From assembly GCF_022682495.2 (NCBI RefSeq), contig NC_071390.1, positions 106,874,294-106,938,293 on the forward strand: a stretch of 64,000 nucleotides of DNA, read 5' to 3'. Origin of the DNA: Desmodus rotundus (lineage: Eukaryota > Chordata > Mammalia > Chiroptera > Phyllostomidae). The notes below the pieces were generated by a model. It made no database searches. It had not been told where the DNA came from and was given only the letters and a program-made list of their open reading frames with translations. The first letter of the stretch is position 1, and each line of letters opens with the position of its first letter. Made by a program: the position numbers and the translations under genes. Below are positions 24,301 through 36,900 of this stretch, piece after piece.

Positions 24301-25569
24301 CAGGACCAAATACTCTATTTCTGTGGCCTTTCATGCCTATTTTGCTTTTCAAATTTTCAAATATATGTCATTTTGTGCCCTCTTCTCTTAAATGTAGAGA
24401 CCAGGTCTGCAAGTCACCTGCTTGGCACAAGGTCATCACATGATCTTCTCCACATGCTAGGTCTGTGTTCACACAGCAAAGGCAACAACCAGGACGTGGT
24501 GCCATTACCCTCCTTCCCTTGTCCCTTGTTACACAGATTGGAGGAGGCACACAGAGAGCTGGGGCCTTTCTCTCAGTCCTGGAAACAGCTCAGCACTCCC
24601 TGGGCTCCCACCCTCCCAGCTTGGACACTTTTACTTAAGGCCAAAACCGAGACACTTAAAACGCCATTGAGCATGTTCCAGTTAGGCTGCAATGCAGCTA
24701 CAGAATTTTAAATTCTTATCTGGTGTCATCTAAACATAGCCAATAGAAAGTTGCTGTTCCACTTACTTATATACCTGAGCCTGTACTTTTGTCAGTCCAT
24801 TTGCTTTTGTTCATTTGCATATGTCCATTTCTATTCATTCTATGTTCTGAGGATTTTCCTTAGCACAAGTGCAGCTGTCGGTATATGTGGGAACCCAGGA
24901 GAGCCCCATCATGGTTTTGCTGTGCTACAGTGAAGTTGGGACCACTGTAGTGACACCTCTGGCCCACCTGCCCCAGTTTTTATGTCTTTGCTTTAATAGG
25001 GCAGCTTAGGTCTTGAGAGCATCATAGCAGCTATTATTATAAAATAAATTCAGAAGTAGACCTTGTGTGATATTTTTAATGCTGCATTCATAGTTCCTCA
25101 TCAGGCTAGCATTGGATTACTGACCTCAATGGGTAGTTGTCCAACCAAAGATAGGAACATTTTCAAATGAGATTCTTAAAAAAAATGCTTCCAATAAGCT
25201 TTGCATACCACATTTCTCTTGGGATAATTTCTCTTAGCAGAGTTGTCTATTTAACAAAAAGGACACCCTATTGTTTAAAGTGCCCTGAATATATAGATAT
25301 CAAGTATCTATTTGAAATGTTATAAACCCAGAAATTTCAAGTAATAGATTGGGTTATTTGATTCAAATGCAGAGTGATGCTGATCTCCAAAATGCCTTAT
25401 GTTTTTATGTCTGGCAAGAAATACATTTTCCTCCCGAGGTGAGTGAGGTTTCTGATGGAGACCTTCAGATCACAGCAGTGAGGGTAAGGTTTGGAAGCTC
25501 TTTGGACGATTCTGATCAAAATGATTTCCACTCAGGTATATTCTGTTTGGGGAAAGGGGATGGGCAGAA
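21365..25569. other. Unique non-coding sequence with a candidate conserved block
   Basis: No gene is recognised. About 23340-23605 is repeat-free and AT-rich, with POU/homeodomain- and TCF/SOX-like words ('taattagatcactg', 'gcacaaaggaaaa', 'attgtttgcataaagg'). It could be a conserved non-coding element. Other open frames, such as 24235-24711 (158 codons), match nothing I know. Confidence 0.35.
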
Positions 25570-26440
25570 GGTAAAAACCAACCAGCCATCCAACCCACAA
25601 ACAAGTATATGTGAAGCAGCAGGAACTTTCATTCACTACTGGTAGGAACATAAAATAGTGCAGCCACTTTGAAAGACAGTTTAGCAATTTCTTACAAAAC
25701 TAAACATGCTCTTATCAAAGGATCCAGCAATCAAGCTCCCTGGTATCTACTCAAAGAAGTTGACTACTTATGCTCACATAGAAATCTGTACACAGATATT
25801 TATAACACTTTATTATAACATCCAGGATTTGTAAGAAACCAAGATGACCTTCAGCAGGTGAACAAACTGTAGCCCACTCAGACAATGGAGTATTATGCAG
25901 CTCTATAAAGAAATGAGCCATCAAGCAATGAAAAGACACGAAGGAACCTTAAATATATATCACTGAGTGAGTGAAAGAAGCCAATCTGAAAAGAATACAT
26001 ATTGTATGATTTCAACTCTGACATTCTGTAAATCATGACATTCTGTAAAAGGCAAAACTATTGAGACAGTAAAAAAAAAAATCAGTGGTTGCCAGGGGTT
26101 GGGAGGAGAAAGGGGCGAACAGGCAGAACACAGAGAGAATTTTTGGGGCAGTGAACATATTCTTGATGATATCAAAATTATGCATACATGTCATTTTACG
26201 TTTGTCCAAACCCACAGAATGTACAACATCAAGAATGACCCTAATGTAAACCATGGACTCTGGGTGATGATGATGTGTCAATGCAGGTTGATCAGTTGTA
26301 AAAACGTACCACCTGGCGGGGATTGATAATGATGGGGGAAGGCTTCATACGTGTGGGAGCAGAGGGCATATGGGAAATCTTTGTATCTTCACCTCAATTT
26401 TGCTGTGAACCTAAAATTGCTGTAAAACATAAAGTCTTAA
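25570..26440 (+). mobile_element. Old L1 3' end (end of ORF2 and 3' UTR)
   Basis: The sequence follows the familiar L1 ORF2 3' order: 'ttcattcactactggtagga', 'gcagccactttgaaag', 'atgacc' with 'aatggagtattatgcagctc', 'aaagaagccaatctg', then 'atcagtggttgccaggggt' and the 3' UTR words 'gaatgtacaacatcaagaat' and 'ttgctgtgaacctaaaattg'. Frames are broken by many substitutions and small indels. It is 5'-truncated and probably belongs to an ancient L1M lineage. It encodes no product. Confidence 0.9.
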
Positions 26441-27885
26441 AAAAGAAGATTGTGCTGGATGGTACATGAAAGCAGGAGCAGTGAGAGGCACTTGCTCCTG
26501 CTTGGCTCCGAGCAGTGTGTCCTGACTTACCCCACAGCCGGGGTGCAGTTTTCCCCTGTACCTACAATCTCACCTCAGCTGAATGAGGCACTTGGGGCCT
26601 TTTTTTTCCAGCTACGGATCAGCAGAAATAATTGATCACAGGTGTCTCTGTAATTGGGCTTCTCTAGGGAATGTCACAGCACCCATGGCCTTGAAGTTCC
26701 ACCCATCTGTGGAAAGGAGTCTCCAGCAGCCAGGAGGGAAGGCTGGACACTCTCCCTTGAACAGTTAAATCTGTGAGCATGTGGCCCACTGCTTTGTACC
26801 TGCTCAAGGTTGTACTGTCTGTCCACAGCATGTTTTTCCGGGGTAGGGGGTCGTGTTGTGTGTTTTCATTAAGTGTATATTTAAGGTCCCAGTAGTTTAT
26901 AAAAAAGAAAACAAACAACAAAGCAACACCAACCCCCTGCTGTCTGGGAGCCAGGGCGGTGCCAGCCAAACATCACAAGTTTAAACCCTGTGGCCTGGAA
27001 AGGAGTCAAGAGCTGGTGAGGAGCACAAGGGCTCCGTCTCCATGGCAACAGTGGGTTTTCCCAGGGGGTTCTTGCAAGGCAGGGATTGTGAGAAGGGCTG
27101 CAGATGGGGGTTCAGGGTCCTTCTTTTCATCCTTTCCTGACCCTGGGTTTAAACTGGTGGCACTGCTCCCTATGTTAGCTCCTAGAGCTATTTATTTGTG
27201 ACACCCACTTCCTGGGCTGGCCAGTTTATTCTAAGTTACTTAGGAAAAAAAAACTCTACATATTTTTAACCAAATACATTGCCAGGTGTGAAGTGTGAGG
27301 TGTTGGAAGGGAGTGAGAAAGGGGACTTTGTCTTCCAAAGAGGGAACCTTTGCAATGACATGACAGAGGAGACCATGAGGAAAAGAACTGAATGGAAACG
27401 CATCAAACAGGCCCTGCAGCCCGGAGAAGCAGGTGATAGGAGGTGTTTGCTGCTTGACTGGCTCCTCTGCTGACAGAACAGACCTTCCCCAGGTGTGCCT
27501 CCCCTGCCCTGATAGAACCTTCTGGGCTCCTCCTTGACATTGTTATTGTTGCAGCTGCTGAAAGTTGCTGGGGGAAGACTTGCCTGGAAAGAGGGACACA
27601 AGGGCCTCTCTGCCAGCTGCAGCTTTCCACCCTCATGCATGTCATAGCAAGGCCCTGGTGGACCCGTTTCACTTGTAAAGTGTGAATAGGATGGGAAAAT
27701 TCTGGCTTCAAATGTAGACAGGTTTGTCCTGTGAGGTGGAAACTTAGTTCTGGCATAACTCAGGGTGACAGGCTTACACCCTCCATTGTGACTTGAGGGA
27801 GCTATCACAGTTCAGATGCCTCTAGAGCCAGGCAGGGTAAGGCAATTAAGCCTCACTGGTGAGGCCTGTGACTAAGGATATGTGC
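26441..27885. other. Unique non-coding sequence
   Basis: A relatively GC-rich segment. A 180-codon minus-strand frame (27266-27808) resembles no protein family I recognise. It has no splice or promoter context, so I treat it as a chance frame. Confidence 0.4.
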
Positions 27886-27889
27886 CCTC

Positions 27890-28130
27890 TAAACTAATGC
27901 CAATAGCTGGCATTTATTGAGTCCATATTCCGTGCAAGCCTCTATTCAAGAATTTCATTTATTTGCTTACTTAATCCTCCCTCCAAATCTATAAGGTAGG
28001 TAGGTGCTATTACTAGCTCCAGATTAAAGGTGAAGACAGAGGTGCAGAGAAGTTAAGTGCTTTTCGAGAATTATGTGGTTGGTTGGTGGCAGAGCTGGAA
28101 GCCAGAGCCAGGTCTCTCTTCAGTGTCCAC
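27890..28130 (-). mobile_element. MIR SINE, reverse orientation, near full length
   Basis: The antisense MIR order is clear: 'tagctggcatttattgagtc', 'ttacttaatcctccctcc', 'ataaggtaggtaggtgctat', 'ggtgcagagaagttaagtgc' and 'ggcagagctggaagccagag'. It is one of the best preserved MIR copies here. It abuts an MLT1-like LTR. Confidence 0.85.
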
Positions 28131-28134
28131 TGTC

Positions 28135-28495
28135 TTCGTCCATTCAGGATACTAGAACAGAACACCACAGACTGGGTGGTTTAAATGACAGACATTCATT
28201 TCTCACAATCTGGAGGCTGGAAGGCCAGGATCAAGGAGCTGGCAGATTTGGTGTCTGGTGACAGCTTGCTTCCTGATTTACAGACGGGGTCTTCTCACTC
28301 TGTCCTCACCTGGCAAAGGGAAAGGGAGCTCTCTGGGGTCTTTTACAGGGATGCTCATCCCATCATGAGGGCCCCACCCTTGTGACCTCATCACCTCCCC
28401 AGGACCTTACCTCCTAATACCCTAATATACTGTGGGTTAGGGCTTCAAGATGGGAATTTGGGGGGGGGGACACAAACATTTAGTCCACAGCACCC
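28135..28495 (-). mobile_element. MLT1/MaLR-like LTR, reverse orientation
   Basis: The plus strand reads 'gtccattcaggatactagaa', 'caccacagactgggtgg', 'atttctcacaatctggaggc', 'gggagctctctggggtcttt', 'gagggccccacccttgtgac' and a G-run before 'gacacaaacatttagtccac'. This matches an antisense MaLR-related interspersed repeat family. The subfamily is uncertain, but it is clearly of the same general kind as the copy at 19278. Confidence 0.7.
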
Positions 28496-30444
28496 ATGCC
28501 TATATTTGAGCTGTACTGGCTCTAGGGTCTGCATCTGAGGGAACATGTTGAGTTGAGATGGTTGAACAATAAGATCATGGAAGATTTTGATGAAGACAGA
28601 TGAGGGGGTTATCTTCAAGGACTAAACTGGCTTCTCAAAGAACTCACTGACATGTGGCATTGATGATGGCAGGGATGACGAGAAGTTGGCTCAAGACCGG
28701 GCTCAATGGTTGGCACAATGACTGGACCTTAAAAACAGAATCAAGAGTGCTGAACCTGAACAGGCATGGGCTTACTATTATTCTCCAGGAAGGCAGAGGT
28801 AACTTCATTCGCTGTATTTAGGGTAGGAAAAAGAATAAAAGTTTTACTGCAGGCATATGGTGTCACATTAAGAGATGACTGGAAGAGAACAGATGATAGA
28901 AAGCAAAGCTGTTCACCTCCTATGTCACTTGCCTTTTCTTCATAAAAAAATTAACCTTCAAGCTAAAAAGGGTAAAATTAATTAACTCCGAGGAAATTGA
29001 AGCCCAGATAGGGGAGAAGATAGCAAGCACATGGCCAACTTTTCTGAGTTACAGTCTCAGAATGCTGAAAGATTATGCAGAAATGCCAGTGACACCTTTC
29101 CTATCAAATTCTGGGAATTTGGAGAAAAAGAGCAAGGCGCCAGAAGCTATAAGACTTTTGATTTTCTCCTGCTGTGGACAGCTGGAAGTTAGTGGGTATT
29201 TCTAAGTAGACCATGGGAGGGACACTGCTGGATTGTGTGGCTTAGTCAGAATGGGGTTGAAGTATATTTTGCCATGAATTCCAGGTTGGAAGAGAGCAGA
29301 GGCAAATGAGAACAAATGCTGGGAGAACTGGAAGGAGGCTGGGGTAGAGATAGCTTCATGCGCAGGGAGCTAGCAACATCACACCAGTTCCAAAGCTCAG
29401 TAGGGCCCCAAGTCCAGTAGGGCCCCATGTCCAGGAGGGCTTCTCATCTAGGAAGATAAGTCTCCAGGAAGGACCATCTTGAGGATGATCCTGTCCCCAC
29501 GATGACTCTTTCCCCAGGAGAACCCCAGCCCCTGGGGTATCCATCTGCAGGTTTTCCCCCATGATCCAGTATCCTCTGTGGGTTGGGGTGGAAGGCCCAT
29601 GAGAAGGGGAGATCAACTCTACTCCTTGCTCCCAACCAGATCCTCACTCTCATTTTGCATCCAGCCCAGCAAACGGTACCTCCAGCCCTGGGGTGAGACA
29701 AGAGGTGATGAGAACTGTGTAGTTATTTAGTTTTATGGTTGATTAGGACTCAATTGTGTTCACAGCCATGTCTACATGAAGTAAAATATAAGATGTGAAT
29801 TGCTGAGTCAGTCAAGAAACATTGAAGTCAATGCTCAAGTAGAAAACAGGAAAAGTGAAGAATTGATTTGGAACAGTAAGAAGAGAAATCAAGGTACATT
29901 TCTCCTGGAAAACAGTGGATGATGAGATCAAAACCTTCCTGAACAGCACACCCATACTAAATGCTTAGAGCACCCCTTGAGGCAGTAGGTAAGCATAATA
30001 TCAATGATAGTCAATAAAACAGGTCCATCCAGGGCCAAATAGGTAAAGTCCAAGTTCACTGTCTGCAATGGGTCTGGTTTTATTTAATGATCAAATTTAG
30101 ACTAGAACAATGTGTGAACTGCATGTCTTTTGGGCAATCCTCCAGAAATATTATTTCTGAAAGTCAGGTTTTTAAAATAATTTGAAAAAACAAATACTTT
30201 AAGGGTATGGTGCTGGTAATGCTGCAGATATCACTGTCTCCTCATGGAACTCACAGACCGTCCCAGATGCGACTGCCATGGAAACCACCTCTCATTTTAC
30301 GTGGAGGTGGGCAACAGAAAGCTACAGACAGCAGAGATATTTATCTTAAAGGATAACTACGGGTCAGTATATCCCATAACACACTAATAAATGAATAATC
30401 CAAGCTCGGAAGTCTACATTACAGAACATAAAAATAGAATTTTG
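28496..30444. other. Non-coding sequence with a small decayed tandem repeat
   Basis: Mostly unique. At about 29393-29440 a roughly 17-bp unit recurs about three times ('cagtagggccccaag', 'cagtagggccccatg', 'caggagggcttctc'), giving short W/G/P-rich minus-strand frames. No gene is recognised. Confidence 0.4.
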
Positions 30445-30605
30445 AAGTTCTACCTCCTGGTTAAGAGTCCACCTTGAATCCTTAAGCAAGTTACACGCCT
30501 GAGCCTCAACTTCATCTATCGATTGGTGAAAATATTAGTACCTACATTTTTAGAAGTATTATGAGAACTAAGTGAGATGCTATGTAAAAGAACTTCATTC
30601 TATCA
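30445..30605 (+). mobile_element. MIR SINE fragment
   Basis: The order 'ctggttaagagtccacc', 'ccttaagcaagttacacgcc', 'tgagcctcaacttcatctat' and 'tattatgagaactaagtgag' corresponds to the MIR head, core and 3' part. Divergence is high. Confidence 0.65.
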
Positions 30606-31379
30606 TAAATCAGAGCACATCGTTTATGACCCATATATTTATATATAACAGTAGGATTGTAACAATTCAGTCTGGAACATTTAAAAAGTATCAGTAGCAA
30701 TTGTTCATGTGGGCACACAAAAATCTCAAAAAACCTCCATAATGATCCACTTTCAAGCAGTGTGGCTTCCCAATGAACTTCTGATGATAAATAACTTGCC
30801 AGACATGTCTCTGTTTAACCAAATGAGTCTATCCACTCCCCAGACTTATCTGGCATAGAAATTCAATGTTGGTTGTAGAGCAGCTGATTAATCATCACTC
30901 TTTTCCTGGCTGCTGCAGAGAGAATAGCTTCATCTCTCCTTTGGATGCAGCGAGCTAGGGGAGGGTGGGGGCGCTTTTAGTTCATTCGGAAGCACTGTTG
31001 AATCAAACCAAAGGGCAGGAAGGTAGTTTTGCTTTCCTGACCCCAAATCTGTCTGGACACAGTTCCAGTTGCCCCACCTCTCCCTTTTATAAGAGAAGAT
31101 GCAGGTTCTCTGTAGGTTAGTCCCCTACACCTTCTATGGAGTTCAACCATGTTGGACAGCTCTCCTGGTTCACAGATGTTCCGTGGAAGTAGATTATATG
31201 ATGACAAACTGAGTGTGGCTCTCAATCTGGTAGTGTTGTTTGTTGGCTTTATCACCTATACCTTACTTCGTAGAGTGCTGTGTATTTTAGAAATAAAAAA
31301 TCCTGCTCTGTCGGGACACTCAGCATTATTTGTAATGACTCTTGTTCAAGTCAAATGAAGCCATGCTTAAGACTTCAAA

Positions 31380-31590
31380 CCTTGAAATTACATCTACCTA
31401 GGTTAAAATCGTGATCTGACAAATTTGCAGCTGTAACTTTCTTGCGAAGTCACTTTACCCTCTGAAGCTCAGTTTCCTTATCTATGCAAAGAATGTGACA
31501 GTAACTGTCAGTTTTGGTTGTGCAGATTAAATAACTGCATTAAAGCACTTAGCAGGTCTGGCACATTGTAAGTACTAAAAAGGGAGAGGT
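31380..31590 (+). mobile_element. MIR SINE
   Basis: 'gcgaagtcactttaccctct', 'gctcagtttccttatctatg' and 'gcacttagcaggtctggcac' followed by 'gtaagtact' occur in MIR order. The following segment to about 31805 ('tactcaatacgtgggagc', 'tgctattactgttatt') looks like the 3' end of a second MIR-like copy. Confidence 0.75.
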
Positions 31591-32039
31591 GTTATTATTA
31601 TCATTTTGATCTTGGGTTTAGAGCTACCATTTAGTAGCCTGAGAGAGAGAGGCTGTAGTGAACCAGATTATATGGTACACTCTCACCGTAAGGCATCTTA
31701 ACACCAAATGACATTGAAATGGTACCGAAGCTTTACAATATGTACTCAATACGTGGGAGCTGCTATTACTGTTATTGTCCTCATTACTATTACTATTACT
31801 CAACCTAACACGGAAATGGTTTTCAGGAGTTTAATTTCATTTTTAAAATTGGAATAAAATTACAATGCAGACATTAATTCTACAGCAAGAAGTTATATTA
31901 TTTTAATTGGATAGAAAGAGGTATTATTCTGGGAAAAAATTTGCACAATACTAGAAGCTAGAATTGGTTGTTATTCATTGTTATCATCTGAGCAACAAAG
32001 ACACTAAGTAGCTCTGTATATTAAACATTGTAACAGTTG

Positions 32040-32270
32040 TCTTGATAGGGTGGTTCAGTTGGTTGAAATGGTGTCCTGTACACCAAAATGTTGTGGGTTC
32101 AATCCCTAGTCAGGGCAAATAATCTATATTGTGGGTTTGACTCCTAGTAGGGGGTGTGTACGGGAAGAACTGATTGACGTTTCTCTCTCTTCTCTCTCGC
32201 TTCCTGTGTCTCTCTCTTTTCCTTCCTCTGTCTCTAAAATCAATAAACATATCCTCAGGTGAGGATTTAG
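32040..32270 (+). mobile_element. Ves-type tRNA-derived SINE with extended 3' tail
   Basis: The head 'tagggtggttcagttggttg' is followed by 'gggttcaatccctagtcagg', a second 'gggtttgactcctagtaggg', 'aactgattgacgtttctctc', a CT-rich tract, 'caataaacat' and the extra tail 'atcctcaggtgaggatt'. That tail is also present, in diverged form, in the copy at 57495, which suggests that the two share a subfamily. Target duplications are not clear. Confidence 0.85.
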
Positions 32271-32271
32271 A

Positions 32272-35200
32272 AAAATCCTAACATTGAGGGACAACATCAT
32301 TTAGAAGGTGTTAGGAGCATCAGATAAATGACTGAAACGGAGATGAGAGGAATGGAGAAGCTGCACCTCTTCAAGCACAGATGTCATCAAATGTGGGACT
32401 TGCTCAATGATGTTTACACTTAAATTTACACATAGACAATCATTGAATCAGCTGGACGATTAGAATGTCCTCTGACAAAACAAAACAAAGCAAAATAGAA
32501 CTACCTTGCATTTGTAAGTCTGATACAATCTAAACCAGCTATCCCCCACTTCCCCCACTAAATCAATAGTTTGTAAAAAGAACCTTTAACAGTGCAAGCT
32601 TCCCTGGAAACACAGTTACTATGTTACAGCCAGAGTGTCATGTCTGTTGTTTTGAAAATCAAACATTGTTTTCTAGGAATATAATGCAAACAAAGTCTAA
32701 ATAAGGAAATTTTGAATATCTCTACTTAGGTACGGGGAACAGAACAATACAAACTCTGCACTTGTAGATTCCAAGTTCTGATTTTTCTGGATTGTTTTCC
32801 TTTGGAGCCGCTACTTTCCACACCCGATTTCATGAAGGGAAGTTCCTGCAGTGGAGTTAACTAGTACCTTACAGTTGGTTGTGAGGTAGAATTTTCAAAG
32901 TGCTTTCACATAAAACATCTCATTTGTCTCATAACAATGATGATGGCAGGACAGGTGTCATCATCTTCACTGTCATGTGAGGAAATTAGAGCCTGGAGAA
33001 GTTAAGTGACGTGCCCGAGGCCACAGCATCTCTCTGGTGCCTCCACCCCTGGACACTTCTCCCTCCAAGCCTGTTACAGTTTGCAGCTCCTTGATTGTTT
33101 GTTCATATGAGGAGGCTAATCTTTCTGGTCAGTTTGAATGTCCCTTGTCTTGCCTAGGAATAGATTACCTTTCAGAACACTTCAGTCGTGGAAGAGAGAA
33201 TTAAAAGAGCACCAGAGTGTAAATTCTCTGCCCCGTGAAGTAATCTACTCCGAAGCTCAGAACTTCCAAGAATCCAACTCATATGTCAAAGCATGGATGG
33301 TAAAATAATGGATGGAAACTGTCGTCACTGTTTCTGTTAATACTGGGAAATGAATCACACCATTTTCAGGGAGCCGGAGTAGCTACCACGGACTGTCTCC
33401 TGTGTAGCAATAAACAGAACATGGAGCTAGCTGGCCCAAAGTTCTGTGTTTTCCATAGTCCTGGTGCTTTTACCTCTGCACCGCTGAACCAAGACTTCCT
33501 TAACTAACCATGTCAAGGGTGAATTATTTTGTTCTTGTTAGAAGTGCGTGACCATCACAGAGAATTTGTGAATCCTGATGGATTGCATCTGTTCTCTCCT
33601 GGCTTTTCTTGAATCATTGCCATCATGTTCTGTTTTGTTAAATAAAAATACATTCTAAGTTGTTAACTCTGAGATTTATCAGGGTGTTTCCCAGTCAAAG
33701 CACATTTTCAATCCATGGGAAAAAAGGTTGTGGATGAAACCACACTGATGACTCTGACTCATGTGGTTTTTCCAGGTGGAGGAAGCGGTGAAAGTGGTAA
33801 TTGCCGTCCGGCTGTTCTTAGTGCAGCCTAGCTGAGTTCCAAATGCCCGATCAGAACAGGGAAAGTGGCTTCTCACCTGCTTTGAGCAGTGACTATTTCT
33901 TCATGAAAGTGACTTTGTTACACTTTTCCACTGGGGGAAAAGTAGGCAGTCTCAAAATTAGCTGTAGATGCTGTGTGACATTGAAGTCAAATTAGGCTGG
34001 GTTCACAAATGAGTCATCACCTTGGTTTGGCTTTAATTTCTTTTTTTCCTACTTTCGGCACTGAAGCCTGAGGGAAACCTTTGGGTAAGGGCAGGGAAAT
34101 GGAGAAAGAGAGACCCGCATAGGTTTATGAGAGAAAGGACAGCCAGGGGGTTCCACATACAGACTCTGAGACCAGCATCAGGAGACTTCACCTCTGGCTC
34201 TCAGTTTCCTTACCTGTGATGTAGAACACTGAAAACTAACTGGCAAAGGTGCCCTTCACACTAACTAGGTCAATGTTATTAGGGCTGTTACAATTCCAAG
34301 AAATTTCACCTGAATGTGTAGGGTAACAGTCAACAGAACGGCCCTTCATAATACCTTGCCAATTGCTGTAAATAAAATAAAAGTATAGAAGTGACTCACT
34401 TATGAACCCACATAAATAGATCTGTTTAGACTGAAAACATGTTCAGCCACATTTACTCTGCTATTTTGGGAAGTCAGCGGGGAGTTTGCCTAAGAAAGAG
34501 TTTACACCCTCTGGGCAGAAAGGCAACTGCATTCAACCCCATGCCCTTTAAATCAATTTTGAAGTCTTGTGGGATATATGCTAAAAAACAAAACAGAACA
34601 CAAAACTTCTGTTTCTAAAATTCAAGGAGAAATTAAAAAAAAAAAAGACCAACTAGTACAAATGAAAACCCTTGATTTACACCCAAGATTGAAAAAAGAA
34701 GCTAGAAGTGCTGCTCCTCCTGTCATTTCTACCCACTTGCATAAGTGTATAGATGTTACAATGTCATTGTTTTAAAGCCCAGAGCGTGAAAGGCTAATGA
34801 GTGTTTGCGCCCTGGGTTATTCAGGCTTTCCCGTGAGGCAAGGGTGAACCCCTCTATGCACCCTCATTCATAAACAAGTTTCCAATAATAACACTCCACA
34901 CCGTAAATGCTTCTTTTGTGCCTTTGTTGTTGTCGGTTTTTATTTTGTTTTTCTGGTTATAAAAGTAATGTGATCAATACAGTTCAAGTTGGGTTATGTA
35001 GTCAAGCACGATAAAGACAACAAAAATTTCTCCATCCCCAAACCCCCAAACAACCACCATTAATGTTGTTTCCTGGCTGGGTAAAGAGCATTCTGAACAT
35101 TTGCTTCCAGATGCACTCAACGGCAGTCTCACTGTGGGTGACGACAAGGGATGTGGTCCCTTTGTGCCCCCAGTCATGAATGCAGACAGCATGGCAGGAA

Positions 35201-36355
35201 ATAGAAAACACCAGTGTCATTACAACCTGTCCATGAGAGTCAGGAAGAAAATAACCATGGCGCCGAGATGAGAATAAAGGGCAGAGGAAGCAGGTATTCC
35301 TGGAAAGAAGGACTAGGGTGGGCCCTTCTGGGGAAGCAGCATCTAAGCAGAGGCCTCAGGATAAGAAATGGGAGAAGAGCTTTCCAGTCAGCCAGAGTCA
35401 GGAGTCGAGCATCGAAGCCCAACCCAAGAGAGGGTGCAGCTTGTTTGGGGGGTAGCCAGGGGCCCGCGGTGGTTACGGAATAAATGGAGAGTGGCAGGAC
35501 ATGAGTTTTGAGATGTGGATGGGTGTGGTCAGGTCTTTCAAGGTTTTTCAGACCTTGGTAAAGACTTCCTTTTTTCCTTTTTCTGGCATAACATGGAGTC
35601 TTTAAACAAAGGAGAAAATGATTCCAGGTTTGGTTTAAGTAACTGGGTAGATGACGATCTGGTTTATTGAGATAAAATGGCTGTGAAAGATAAGAAATGG
35701 AGCAGATTCAGGGGCTAAAAGGCTGGTTTCCCCATCATGAGCAGGCATGATTTTAGGACACTTAGTCAGAGATGGTGTGTGTGTGAGGGGCTGGGAAGAG
35801 CTGGGAGTTGAGAGAGGAGAGTGGAACTATGCACAGTTGTTGTGGGTCATTAGTCCATACGGACACTTATCGTAATGAAGATGGGTGCACACAGGAATGG
35901 AGTGTAGACTAGAAACAGAAGGGACAGAGCTACCCTCTGAAAAGTCAGAATTTGGAGCTCAAGTTGAGAAAAAGCCACTGAAAAAACAGAAGAATGGACC
36001 GGGCAAGAGGTGGGAAGTCAAGAGAGCTTATTAACACTGTCGCTGAGAAAGAAGATTCCATGAGGGGAGTTGTCAAGGGTGTGCAGTGACATGAGACCTG
36101 GAGAAAATTGAAGAGAGGTGGACAAGACAGATGCTTGGGCCTCAAAGTCATCCCGAACTGTGGACATCACTTGCTCCATATTCAACCACGAACTACAGAT
36201 TTTGTCTCATTAGTATTAACGTCACTGTGTGCATCTGTCCGTCCTCATCATTCTGTTGCCAGTGCACCAGCCACCTAGTCAGACTCCTCTTGGCTGAGAT
36301 TCACCCACTCTGGCCCCTCCAGGGATCTCCAAACTGTGTCAGAGAGAGGAACACT
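32272..36355. other. Non-coding sequence with degraded MIR pieces
   Basis: An antisense MIR is visible at about 32870-33050 ('aaagtgctttcacataaaac', 'gagaagttaagtgacgtgcc'). A sense MIR fragment lies at about 34165-34260 ('ctctcagtttccttacctgt'). An A-run is at 34635-34647. The rest, including purine-rich 35.25-35.85 kb, holds nothing I can name and no gene. Confidence 0.5.
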
Positions 36356-36359
36356 AAAA

Positions 36360-36500
36360 ACACCTGCTGAGAATGTCATTCAAGTGCTCAAAACCTGTCC
36401 ATGCCCTGCCTAACTTATCCCACTGCCTTTCGGGATAAGACTCAAACTCCTTAGTTTAGTACACGAATTTAGTACTTAGCTTAATATACAAGGCCACTGA
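36360..36500. mobile_element. Possible L2-class LINE fragment
   Basis: 'gtgctcaaaacctgtccatg' followed by 'gataagactcaaactcctta' and 'aatatacaaggc' has the layout of a common ancient LINE or other mammalian-wide repeat. The class assignment is tentative. Confidence 0.35.
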
Positions 36501-36504
36501 TGAA

Positions 36505-36630
36505 CATTTAGGTTATCTCTTGTTTGAGGCAATTGCCTCAAGACTACTATGAACCGTCTCACACGTATCGTTTGGTACTATGTGTATCTGTTTTTGGTGG
36601 ATGCACACCTGGGATGAAAATCAAAGACCT
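36505..36630 (-). mobile_element. Short reverse L1 fragment
   Basis: 'tgatgaacatttaggttatc', 'actatgaaccgtctcacacg' and 'tttggtactatgtgtatctg' follow the order of an antisense L1 ORF2 3' segment. It sits head-to-head with the forward L1 that starts just downstream. Confidence 0.5.
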
Positions 36631-36639
36631 GAGTAGTCT

Positions 36640-36900
36640 ATTTTAGAAGACAAGCAAAGAAAATTCAACTAAGCCCAGAAAGATTAGAAATGAGGAATTA
36701 ATAACAATCAGAACAGTTATCAAAGAAATGTAAAGTAGGCAGTAGAGGAAATTAATAAATCAAAAATTTCATTCTTTGAATCAACTAAAAAAACAGAGTG
36801 ACTGATTTTAAAAAGGAGGGAAAAAGTGCAAATGCATATTATTAGAAATGAAAAGGAGGGGACATCACTACAGATCCTAAAGACATCAAAAATAAAGAGG
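36640..36900 (+). mobile_element. L1 ORF2 remnant, 5' part (split by MLT1)
   Basis: This is A-rich sequence with the ORF2 words 'ttcattctttgaatcaact', 'gcatattattagaaatgaaa' and 'aggaggggacatcactacag'. They are characteristic of the region between the endonuclease and reverse transcriptase domains. It is interrupted at 36901 by an LTR and resumes after about 37350. It is an old, frame-broken copy. Confidence 0.75.

Noticed and set aside
26295..26330. CTCF-like word 'ccacctggcgggg'
   Set aside because: Differs from the CTCF core at key positions and lies within an L1 3' UTR. Not supported.
27266..27808. 180-codon minus-strand open frame
   Set aside because: No family resemblance, and it lies in a slightly GC-rich patch where stop codons are rarer. 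Treated as chance.
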